7,703 nt of DNA, taken from NCBI GenBank assembly GCA_003506735.1, contig DNYS01000153.1:405-8107 (forward strand), written 5' to 3'. Below, piece by piece: positions 1 through 5,794 of this stretch (its first letter is position 1; each line of letters begins with the position of its first letter). A program made the position numbers and the translations under genes. The notes below the pieces were generated by a model. The model was not told where the DNA came from and made no database searches. It saw only the letters and a list, made by a program, of their open reading frames with translations. The DNA comes from Nitrospinota bacterium. Lineage in GTDB: Bacteria > UBA8248.

Positions 1-547
1 TGAGGATCGTGGGGCGGGCCTCCGTGCGCGTTGAGGCCGATGCCGCCAGAGCGTCCCAGGCGGCGAGATCGATCCCCAGTGGGACCACGGCGACCCTCCC
101 GGGCTCCAGGGCGTAGGCATCGATCGCCGCCCGCCGGCTGTGTTCGCTGGGAACGATCACCCGCCCCGCGCGCCGGGCGTTTCGACCCTCCAGGCGAGAG
201 AGCGCCCATATATAGGCCCTCGGCCATCCCCGCTCGAAGCGCATCTCCTCGGCCGAAACCCCGAATAGGCAAAGGACGAAATTTCGGCGCCGCGCGGCAG
301 GCAGGAGAAATCCGTCGATGTCGAAACCCACCAGCAGATCGCATCCCTCGGCCGGCGGGCGAAACAGGAACTCTGCGTTGTAGAGAAGACGCCGGAGGGT
401 CAGGCCCGGCGCCGGGAGGCGGGACTCCACCCGGGTGACCCGGTGCCCCAGGCTCTCCAGCCCGCGGGCCAATCCCGATACGGCGGCCGCCGTGCCGCTT
501 CCCCGCGCGGCATCGGTGTACCAGGAGTTCAAAAACGCGATGTGCAA
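1..547 (-). CDS. Glycosyltransferase family 4 (GT-B fold), N-terminal part, cut by window edge
   Basis: The 182 visible codons encode the N-terminal Rossmann-like, acceptor-binding half of a GT4-type glycosyltransferase, which would transfer a sugar from a nucleotide sugar to a lipid or polysaccharide acceptor at the cytoplasmic face of the membrane. The protein begins LHIAFLNSWYTD (TTG read as Met). It continues with a glycine/alanine-rich loop and helix (GSGTAAAVSGLARGLESLGH, residues 16-35), the usual GT4 N-terminal pattern. Near the domain boundary it has VIVPSEHSRR (130-139) and VVPLGID (154-160), the hallmark 'VIVPSE-S...VVPNGID' region. The nucleotide-sugar-binding C-terminal half, with the E-x7-E motif, lies beyond the left edge. 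The start is TTG at 545-547, because the frame has a stop (TAA) about 90 bp upstream and no ATG or GTG in between; a purine-rich GAAGAGAG precedes it. phhB lies upstream on the same strand, 111 bp away, with no evident functional link. The family is clear; acceptor and donor are unknown. Confidence 0.8.
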   Translation of the reverse strand, partial: MHIAFLNSWYTDAARGSGTAAAVSGLARGLESLGHRVTRVESRLPAPGLTLRRLLYNAEFLFRPPAEGCDLLVGFDIDGFLLPAARRRNFVLCLFGVSAEEMRFERGWPRAYIWALSRLEGRNARRAGRVIVPSEHSRRAAIDAYALEPGRVAVVPLGIDLAAWDALAASASTRTEARPTIL

Positions 548-609
548 CGGACTCTCTTCATCGGGGAGGAAAGCGAGCCGCTGGCGCTGCGGGGCCGCAT
601 CGGAAAGCG

Positions 610-651
610 CCCTGCCCCGCCGGCCCCGGATTCTTTAAATCCAGGGCAGGG
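610..651. repeat. Inverted repeat, possible weak terminator after phhB
   Basis: A perfect 8-bp inverted repeat, CCCTGCCC (610-617) and GGGCAGGG (644-651), encloses a second 5-bp dyad, GGATT (628-632) and AATCC (638-642). It starts 7 bp beyond the phhB stop codon and lies in the gap before the glycosyltransferase, so it could fold in the phhB transcript. No run of U follows the stem on the minus strand (only TTT a few bases on), so it is not a textbook intrinsic terminator. Attenuation or chance in GC-rich DNA are alternatives. Confidence 0.3.
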
Positions 652-658
652 AGCACGC

Positions 659-994
659 TCAAAGGGCCGCGTCCGATTTCGCGGCGAAAACAAAATCGCT
701 TTCGGTCAGGCCGTCGATCTTGTGCGTCCAGATAGTAACCTTCACCTTCCCCCAGGCGAGATAAATATCCGGATGATGGCCCTGCGCCTCGGCAAGCTCG
801 CCGACGCTGTTGGTGAAGTCGAGCGCCTCCCTGAAATTGGGAAACCGGTAGTCCTTCTCCAGATGATGGCCGCCGATGACCTGCCAATCGCCCCCGAGCT
901 CGTTCTGGAGGCGTGTTAACTCCTCCCCCTGAAGCGGCGGAACTCCGCCCTTGCAGGGCACGCATTCCTTCGATGCCAAATCGCTCATATTCAT
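659..994 (-). CDS. phhB: Pterin-4a-carbinolamine dehydratase (PCD/DCoH family)
   Basis: Predicted 111-residue cytosolic enzyme that dehydrates 4a-hydroxytetrahydrobiopterin to quinonoid dihydropterin, recycling the cofactor of pterin-dependent hydroxylases such as phenylalanine hydroxylase. The single PCD domain spans almost the whole protein. The active-site signature is visible as E69-x3-H73-H74-P75, followed by H91 and D94. The 17-residue spacing between H74 and H91 matches the catalytic histidines of rat DCoH (H62 and H79). The N-terminal CVPCKGGVPPL (11-21) is typical of the bacterial and plant-type subfamily. The frame stays open far upstream, but the conserved protein begins here. AAGGAG lies just 5' of ATG 994, and a second in-frame ATG at 988 (MSDL...) has better spacing (9 nt) and may be the true start. 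No aromatic amino acid hydroxylase is visible nearby. PCD paralogues also have non-pterin roles (transcription coactivation, Rubisco-assembly-like), so the family is certain but the physiological role is not. Confidence 0.93.
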   Translation of the reverse strand: MNMSDLASKECVPCKGGVPPLQGEELTRLQNELGGDWQVIGGHHLEKDYRFPNFREALDFTNSVGELAEAQGHHPDIYLAWGKVKVTIWTHKIDGLTESDFVFAAKSDAAL

Positions 995-1098
995 GTTCTC
1001 CTTCGGCCTGAGCCATTGTTCGCCATGATGATCGGAACCTCCGCTATCCGGCCGCCGCCACGTGTGGGGGGCGGAAAATCCCCGGCTGGACCCCGAAT

Positions 1099-1125
1099 CG
1101 TTCGGGCATAGTTCGTCCGGGCATA
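1099..1125. repeat. Tandem 12-bp direct repeat in the divergent intergenic region
   Basis: CGTTCGGGCATA (1099-1110) and CGTCCGGGCATA (1114-1125) match at 11 of 12 bases with a 15-bp period. The second copy overlaps the -10 hexamer of the proposed minus-strand phhB promoter and the first lies just downstream of it. This is where a repressor or other regulator would bind. The repeat is read directly; a regulatory role is inferred. Confidence 0.4.
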
Positions 1126-1151
1126 TTAAAGCGTTCCGGATTGTGCCGCAA
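1123..1151 (-). promoter_or_regulatory. Candidate sigma70-type promoter for phhB
   Basis: On the minus strand, TTGCGG (1151-1146) is followed after a 17-bp spacer by TAATAT (1128-1123). Three of six bases match the -35 consensus and four of six the -10. Transcription would start near 1116 and leave a leader of about 120 nt before phhB. The local A+T-rich patch stands out from GC-rich surroundings. Prediction only. Confidence 0.3.
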
Positions 1152-1200
1152 AACAGAAGCTGGCACCCTGCCCCGGAAATTTCGCGGATAAAAAGAGGTG

Positions 1201-1217
1201 CCAATCGCCGAAATTGG
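1201..1217. promoter_or_regulatory. CCAAT-N7-ATTGG dyad, possible operator
   Basis: CCAAT (1201-1205) and ATTGG (1213-1217) form a perfect 5-bp dyad with a 7-bp centre. Its right arm overlaps the proposed -35 hexamer (1214-1219) upstream of the monooxygenase gene. A related near-palindrome, CCCGATAATTGGG (1235-1247), covers the proposed -10. The position suits an operator, but short dyads like this arise by chance and no regulator gene is in the window. Confidence 0.25.
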
Positions 1218-1243
1218 ATAATGGCGCCCCGCCGCCCGATAAT
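1214..1243 (+). promoter_or_regulatory. Candidate sigma70-type promoter for the FAD monooxygenase
   Basis: TTGGAT (1214-1219), an 18-bp spacer, then GATAAT (1238-1243), five of six to the -10 consensus. Transcription would begin near 1250, about 37 nt before the TTG start at 1287. It is the best plus-strand candidate in the divergent gap; the -35 match is weak (three of six). Confidence 0.35.
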
Positions 1244-1286
1244 TGGGTTCCGATTTTTCTCATCCCTCTCTCAATAGGAGTCCGCC

Positions 1287-2921
1287 TTGAAGGAAATCCA
1301 CACCCCCAACCTGATCGTGGGCGGCGGTCCCGTCGGCCTGGTGCTGGGGATCGAACTCGCCACGCGCGGGGTGCCCTGCCTCCTCGTCAACGAGGGAAAG
1401 ACCACGCCCGCCCACCCGCAGGGGAACACTCAAAATGCCCGATCCATGGAGCATTACCGGAGGCTGGGCATCGCCGAGCGCATCCGGAATTCGGGCCTCC
1501 CCCGTGATCACACCCTGGATATCACCTACGTCACCCGGGTGATCGGCTACGAGCTGGCGCGGATCCGAATGCCCAGCACGGAGGAGAACCTCCGGGAAAA
1601 CGCACCCGATCGAATACTCACCCCCGAACCCCTCCACCGCGTCTCCCAGATGATGGTGGAAGCGATTCTGAAGGCCCACATCGACACCCTCCCTGCCGCG
1701 GACGTGCGCTTCGGGTGGCGATGAAGCGCTTCGAGCAGGACGAAGGCGGCGTGGGCTGAAATTGCCGAAGCCGATTCAGGCCGGACCGAGACCGTCCGGT
1801 GCGGCCATCTAATCGGATGCGACGGAGCAGGGAGCATCGTCCGCCAGACGCTCGGCTTCAGGTACGAGGGCGAGGGCAGCGAGGACGTGAACATGATGAT
1901 GGGCAGGATGCTCTCCACCTATGTCGATATGCCGGATATTCTGGACCATCTCAAAACCCCCAATTCTTTTCATTTCTGGACGGTGAACCCCGACGCCCGC
2001 GCGGCCTTCGTCGCCATCGACGGCAAGGGGAAGTTTCAGGTGCTCTCCAAGCTCCCGCCGGGGAAGACAGAAAACGAGGTCGACGCCGAAGACCTTATCC
2101 GCCGGGCACTGGGGGCGGATGTCCCGTTCAAAATCCTCTTGAAAAAAGGCTGGATGGCGGGCCTCGCGCTGGTCGCCGAGAAATACCAGGAGGGCCGGGT
2201 GTTCATGGCGGGCGACGCCGTTCACCTGTTCACGCCCACGGGCGGCTTCGGGATGAACACCGGAATCGACGATGCGGCCAACCTGGGCTGGAAGCTGGCC
2301 GCTCGCCACCAGGGCTGGGGGGGAGAAGGGCTCCTCGCCACCTACGAGTCCGAGCGCCGCTCCATCGCTATCCGAAACACCACCATGTCCCGCTATTTCG
2401 CCAACGCCGTGGCCCAGATTCCCGTGCCCGAGGAGTTGGAGGAGGACACCCCCGGGGGCGAGCGCGCGAGGGCCATGGTGGGGGAGCACCTGGATGGATT
2501 CCGGGAAGAGTTCGCCTCCCTCGGGGTCCAGCTCGGCGTGCGTTACGACGGCTCTCCGCTGATCGTGCCGGATGGGACCTCCCCCCCGGAGGATCATCCG
2601 AGCCGGTATGTCCCCACGGCCTGTCCGGGGGGCCGGGCGCCCCATTTTTGGCGGGCGGACGGGTCCGCGCTGTTCGATCATTTCGGGCAGGGCTTTACCC
2701 TGCTCCGATTTGGAGGCGGACTCGCTGACACCTCGAATCTTGAAAAGGCGGCCCGCAAGCGCGGCGCGCCGCTCGATACGGTGGCGGTCGATGAGCCCGA
2801 GGGGCGCAAGCTCTATGAGCGGAATCACGCGCTCATCCGCCCGGACGGACACGTCGCTTGGCGCGGAGACGAGGCGCCCCGGGACCCGGACCGGCTCCTC
2901 GACTCCGTGGCCGGCGCATGA
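1287..2921 (+). pseudogene. Class A FAD-dependent monooxygenase (phenol hydroxylase/TfdB/MhpA-like), with two compensating frameshifts
   Basis: Read through the disruption, the product is about 544 residues, the normal length for single-component FAD/NAD(P)H aromatic hydroxylases (FAD_binding_3 family), which insert one oxygen atom from O2 into a phenolic or heteroaromatic ring. The diagnostic motifs are all present: GGGPVG in the N-terminal beta-alpha-beta FAD site (12-17), the DG motif around D179-G180 (LIGCDGAGSIVRQ), and the GD motif G309-D310 within VFMAGDAVHLFTPTGGFGMN. The C-terminal ~110 residues resemble the thioredoxin-like tail of the TfdB/MhpA group. TTG 1287 is the start: TAG lies in frame at 1275-1277 and AGGAG at 1276-1280, 6 nt from TTG. 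As written, the frame ends at TGA 1722-1724; the family-like sequence moves to another frame for about 12 codons and returns to the first. Two open pieces result: 1287-1724, and 1887-2921 if the next in-frame ATG were used. The second piece lacks both the FAD Rossmann motif and the DG motif, so it would not work alone. A sequencing or assembly error is as likely as true decay. Confidence 0.85.
1719..1757 (+). other. Paired compensating frameshifts inside the FAD monooxygenase
   Basis: After codon CGA 1719-1721 (...DVRFGWR) the original frame hits TGA 1722-1724. The frame starting at ATG 1721 gives MKRFEQDEGGVG, which fits the family's 'fEQDedGV-a' strand, then ends at TGA 1757-1759. From GCT 1755 the first frame resumes with AEIAEADSGRTETV and the DG motif. 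The pattern equals one missing base near 1719-1721 and one extra G in the GGG run 1753-1755, with net change zero. Confidence 0.75.
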
Positions 2922-2999
2922 TGGGCGCTCAAACATCTGCATAAAAAAAGTTTGAACCGCGGGCCTTGCGCTCCCAAGCCCTCCGTTGTCACCCCTCCA

Positions 3000-3028
3000 T
3001 TGTCAGGCCGCCGCCCTCTTGGCATACT
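3000..3028 (+). promoter_or_regulatory. Candidate sigma70-type promoter for the hydratase-lyase operon
   Basis: TTGTCA (3000-3005, five of six to TTGACA) and CATACT (3023-3028, four of six to TATAAT) are separated by exactly 17 bp, in the 142-bp gap after the monooxygenase. A transcript would start near 3035, about 29 nt before the ATG at 3064. A second TTGTCA sits 14 bp upstream (2986-2991), and an inverted repeat TCAAAC/GTTTGA (2929-2934, 2950-2955) lies just after the monooxygenase stop. It suggests that the operon can be transcribed separately from the monooxygenase. Confidence 0.35.
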
Positions 3029-3063
3029 CGGCGGAGAAACCATTCCCCACAGGCGGACACCCG

Positions 3064-4326
3064 ATGGCGCAGACGATCGTCGAAAAAATCCTCACCCGCG
3101 CGGCGGGCCTGAAAACGGTCGAGCCCGGGCAGATCATCGACGCTGCCCCGGACGTGATCCAGAGCGCCCTCAGCGAGACCACCCTGATCAAGATGCGCGA
3201 GATGGGGGCCGAGGAGCCCTTCGATAAAAGCAAAATCGTGGTGACGGTGGACCATTGGTCCCCGGCCGAATCCGCCCGGACGGCGAACATGCACCGGCGC
3301 CTCCGCCTGTTCGCCGAGGAAAAGAATCTTAAGCATTTCTACGATGTCAGCGAGGGAATCTGCCACCAGGTTTTCATGGAGAACGGCCACGCCCTGCCCG
3401 GCCAGCTCATCATGGGACGGGATTCCCACAACACCTCCCACGGGGCTGTGAACGCCGTCTCCCTCCCGTTCGGCCTCACCGAGGTGGCCTACCTTTGGGC
3501 GGTGGGCAGCGTATGGCTCCGCGTTCCCGAGAGCGTGAAGATCCGGGTGGACGGCGCCCTCCGGCGCGGGGTGTATGCCAAGGACGCCATCCTCCAAATC
3601 ATCGGAAAAGTCACCGCCAGGGGATGCACCTATAAATCCATCGAATACTCGGGCGATCTTATCGCGCGCCTCTCGATGTCGGAGCGTTTTTCGTTCACGA
3701 ACATGGCCGTCGAGATGGGCGCGAAGACCGGCATCATGCCCTTCGACCGGACGACGGAACGCTACCTCAAGGGGCGGGCCAAGAAAAAATACCGGCCCGT
3801 GGCCCCCGGCAGCGGCGCGCGCTACGAGACCGAATACGAGTTCGACGTGAGCCGCCTCGGACCGATGGTCTCCTGTCCCCATGCGGTGGACAACGTCAAG
3901 CCTATCGAGGAGGCGGCGGGGGTCCCTGTTCACCAGGCCTTCCTGGGGTCTTGCACCAACGGGCGAAGCGACGACCTGGGCGAGGCGGCGAGAATTCTCA
4001 GGGGAAGAAAGGTGGCCCGCGGCGTGCGCCTGCTGGCCGGGCCCGCCTCGCGCCTCGAATACCTCGAGGCCGACCGGAAGGGCTATATCCGCACCCTCCT
4101 CGAAGCCGGGGCCATGATCCTCAACCCCGGCTGCGGGGCCTGCTTCGGCGGCAGCCAGGGAATCCTGGCGGACGGGGAGGTCTGCATCTCCTCCTCGAAC
4201 CGGAATTTCAAGGGGCGGATGGGCAACCCGAACGCCGAAATCTATCTCGCCAGTCCGGCCACGGTGGCCGCCTCGGCGGTCAAGGGGGTCATCGCCGATC
4301 CCAGGCCCCTGCTCCGGGGTCGTTGA
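3064..4326 (+). CDS. Aconitase-family hydro-lyase large subunit (LeuC/HacA/DmdA-like)
   Basis: Predicted 420-residue catalytic subunit of a two-subunit [4Fe-4S] hydro-lyase, the short archaeal-type LeuC layout rather than the ~470-residue enterobacterial one. The cluster ligands are C297 (in GSCTNGR), C357 and C360 (in NPGCGACFGG). The substrate-domain motif GRDSHNTSHGA has D120-S121-H122, and VPESVKIRVDG matches the family's VPES-K segment. Known members isomerise isopropylmalate, hydrate homoaconitate, or hydrate dimethylmaleate (DmdA). The usual DSHTCT-GALGAFATG-GSTD segment is here DSHNTSHGAVNAVSLPFGLTE, so a non-leucine substrate is likely. The start at ATG 3064 is preferred because the protein then begins MAQTIVEKIL as relatives do; the frame is open to a TTG at 2986 but that extension looks non-family, and only a weak AGGCGG precedes the ATG. 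The small-subunit gene begins 13 bp downstream. The family is secure; the substrate is inferred from the lyase downstream. Confidence 0.93.
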   Translation: MAQTIVEKILTRAAGLKTVEPGQIIDAAPDVIQSALSETTLIKMREMGAEEPFDKSKIVVTVDHWSPAESARTANMHRRLRLFAEEKNLKHFYDVSEGICHQVFMENGHALPGQLIMGRDSHNTSHGAVNAVSLPFGLTEVAYLWAVGSVWLRVPESVKIRVDGALRRGVYAKDAILQIIGKVTARGCTYKSIEYSGDLIARLSMSERFSFTNMAVEMGAKTGIMPFDRTTERYLKGRAKKKYRPVAPGSGARYETEYEFDVSRLGPMVSCPHAVDNVKPIEEAAGVPVHQAFLGSCTNGRSDDLGEAARILRGRKVARGVRLLAGPASRLEYLEADRKGYIRTLLEAGAMILNPGCGACFGGSQGILADGEVCISSSNRNFKGRMGNPNAEIYLASPATVAASAVKGVIADPRPLLRGR

Positions 4327-4339
4327 GAAGGGAGAGACG

Positions 4340-4873
4340 ATGGCGGCTCCCACCGAATTCTCGGGCAGCGTCCTCAAGCTGGGCGACGACATCAACACGG
4401 ACGTGATCTACCCGGGAAAATACATTCTCGTCTACGAGCCCGAGGAGATGAAAAAGCATCTTTTCGAAGGGCTGGGGCCGGAGATCTCATCCCGCGTCCG
4501 GCCGGGGGGGATCATTCTCGCCGGCGAGAATTTCGGCTGCGGCTCCTCGCGCGAGCAGGCCGCCGGCGCCATCAAGGCGGCCGGGATTCCCGCTGTGATC
4601 GCCAAATCGTTCGCCCGGATATTTTTCCGCAACGCCGTCAACTTCGGGCTCCTCCTCATCACCTGCCCCGAGGCCGCCGACGCCGTCCGGGACGGGGAGC
4701 GAATTGACCTCGATTTTCGCGCCGGTCAAATCACCGCTCCCGGCGGGCGCACGTTTTCGTTCCCGCCGCTGCCTGATTTCCTGATGGACATTATCGATGC
4801 TGGGGGCCTGGTCGCCCACGGAAAAAAAATCATCGCGGCCCGGAAGGCCGCACAAGGAGGAAAGAAATCATGA
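4340..4873 (+). CDS. Aconitase-family hydro-lyase small (swivel) subunit (LeuD/HacB/DmdB-like)
   Basis: Predicted 177-residue partner of the preceding large subunit, supplying the swivelling aconitase domain 4 that closes over the cluster and binds the substrate. DDINTD (16-21), the signature GENFGCGSSREQA (62-74) and KSFARIFFRNAVNFGL (89-104) are all present and intact. The specificity loop after the PG(K/R)Y turn reads YILV (28-31). As I recall the family literature, isopropylmalate isomerases carry YLRT/YLRM at this place and archaeal homoaconitases YLVY, so the arginine associated with isopropylmalate is absent. GGGAG (4330-4334) lies 5 nt before the ATG. The gene's stop overlaps the start of the lyase gene. 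Together the two subunits would add water to, or remove it from, an unsaturated di- or tricarboxylate; which one is not determined. Confidence 0.92.
   Translation: MAAPTEFSGSVLKLGDDINTDVIYPGKYILVYEPEEMKKHLFEGLGPEISSRVRPGGIILAGENFGCGSSREQAAGAIKAAGIPAVIAKSFARIFFRNAVNFGLLLITCPEAADAVRDGERIDLDFRAGQITAPGGRTFSFPPLPDFLMDIIDAGGLVAHGKKIIAARKAAQGGKKS
4854..4873 (+). promoter_or_regulatory. Strong ribosome binding site and ATGA translational coupling
   Basis: AAGGAGG (4854-4860) sits 9 nt before ATG 4870, inside the end of the small-subunit gene. The ATG overlaps that gene's TGA (4871-4873) as ATGA. This fixes the start of the lyase and indicates that the two proteins are made together. Confidence 0.8.
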
Positions 4874-5736
4874 CATCGAAAAACGTGCGGCTCCGCGAGA
4901 TGCTCGCCGCGCCCGGGCTGATCCCCTCGCCGGGCGTCTGGGACGGCATCTCGGCCCAAATCGCCTCCGAGGCGGGCTTCGAGCTTCTCTACATGACGGG
5001 TTCGGGCGTCTCGCTCGGCACCCACGGCCTGCCGGACGTGGGCCTGCTCACCCTCACCGAGATGGCGGAAGCCTGCAACCGGATCACTTCGGTCGTCTCC
5101 ACCCCCGTCATCGCCGACGCCGACACGGGTTACGGAAATGCGATCAACGCCCAGCGCACGGTGCGCGAATTCGAGCGGGCCGGCGCCTCGGGAATTCAGT
5201 TCGAAGACCAGGTGTCGCCCAAAAAATGCAGCCATCTCTCGGGCCGCGAGGTGGTGAGCACAGAGGAGATGTGCCTGAAAATTTCGGCCGCCAGCGAGGC
5301 GAGGAGCGACCCGGATTTCGTCATCGTCGCCCGCACGGACGCCCGCGAGAGCCTGGGCATCGACGAGGCGATCGGGCGGTGCCAGGCCTACCGGGACGCC
5401 GGGGCCGACGTCCTGTTCATCACCTCGCCCGGAAACGAGGAGGAGCTGGCGCGCGTCCCCCGCGAGGTGGAGGCGCCCTGCCTTCTGATCGTCGCCTGGG
5501 GAGCTGAGACCATGCCGCTCGCGAAGCTGGAGGAGATGGGATTCCGGATTGCGGTCTACCCCGGCGACATGCAGCGGATCGCCGCCTACGCCATGCGCGA
5601 GGCTGCCCGGCAACTCTGGGAGACGGGCTCGCTTGAATCCCTCGAGGAGCGGATGCTCACCTACCCCCAGCGTTTCGAATTGGCCGGATACGGGGCGATT
5701 CAGGAGATCGAGTCGAAATACATTCCCGCCGGATAG
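4870..5736 (+). CDS. Isocitrate lyase/PEP mutase superfamily lyase (2,3-dimethylmalate lyase or 2-methylisocitrate lyase-like)
   Basis: Predicted 288-residue TIM-barrel enzyme, the normal length for the short PEPM/ICL branch. The Mg2+ site motif IADADTGYGN (81-90, with D83 and D85), FEDQ (111-114), the gating-loop motif KKCSH (118-122) with catalytic-type C120, and VARTDA (153-158) are all visible. The cysteine favours a C-C bond lyase over phosphoenolpyruvate mutase. Characterised relatives include 2-methylisocitrate lyase (PrpB), 2,3-dimethylmalate lyase (Dml), oxaloacetate decarboxylase and the petal death protein, which cleaves several 2-alkylmalates. The loop reads KKCSH where PrpB and ICL have KKCGH or KRCGH. 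Tight coupling to the split hydro-lyase favours a malate derivative made by that enzyme as substrate, giving pyruvate (or another 2-oxoacid) plus a carboxylate such as propionate. No PrpC-type citrate synthase is near, which argues against an ordinary methylcitrate cycle. The superfamily is certain; the exact reaction is inference. Confidence 0.9.
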   Translation: MTSKNVRLREMLAAPGLIPSPGVWDGISAQIASEAGFELLYMTGSGVSLGTHGLPDVGLLTLTEMAEACNRITSVVSTPVIADADTGYGNAINAQRTVREFERAGASGIQFEDQVSPKKCSHLSGREVVSTEEMCLKISAASEARSDPDFVIVARTDARESLGIDEAIGRCQAYRDAGADVLFITSPGNEEELARVPREVEAPCLLIVAWGAETMPLAKLEEMGFRIAVYPGDMQRIAAYAMREAARQLWETGSLESLEERMLTYPQRFELAGYGAIQEIESKYIPAG

Positions 5737-5794
5737 GGGGTGAGGGCGCCGAATCCGGGGCCGGGCGGCGGGCTCAAGATGAGGCCGGTGAAAT

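Noticed and set aside
995..1204. N-terminal extension of the pterin dehydratase up to an ATG at 1204
   Set aside because: The extra ~70 residues do not resemble the family, while AAGGAG sits just before the ATG at 994 and the conserved protein begins there.
1809..2942. Minus-strand open frame of about 377 codons opposite the FAD monooxygenase
   Set aside because: The plus strand carries the DG and GD motifs in good order; the antisense product has no family features.
2929..2955. TCAAAC / GTTTGA inverted repeat with an A-run, considered as a terminator after the monooxygenase
   Set aside because: The stem is only 6 AT-rich bp, and the A-run lies in the loop rather than a T-run after the stem.
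2986..3063. Earlier TTG start adding 26 residues to the hydro-lyase large subunit
   Set aside because: The extension does not look like the family, overlaps the proposed promoter, and relatives begin at a position equal to ATG 3064.
2989..4398. Minus-strand open frame of about 469 codons opposite the large hydro-lyase subunit
   Set aside because: Antisense shadow of a well-supported aconitase-family gene; composition is Gly/Arg/His/Asp-rich with no recognisable motif.
5737..5794. Possible bidirectional terminator between the lyase and the permease
   Set aside because: Only a 5-bp CGCCG/CGGCG pairing with a long loop is visible and there is no T-tract on either strand.
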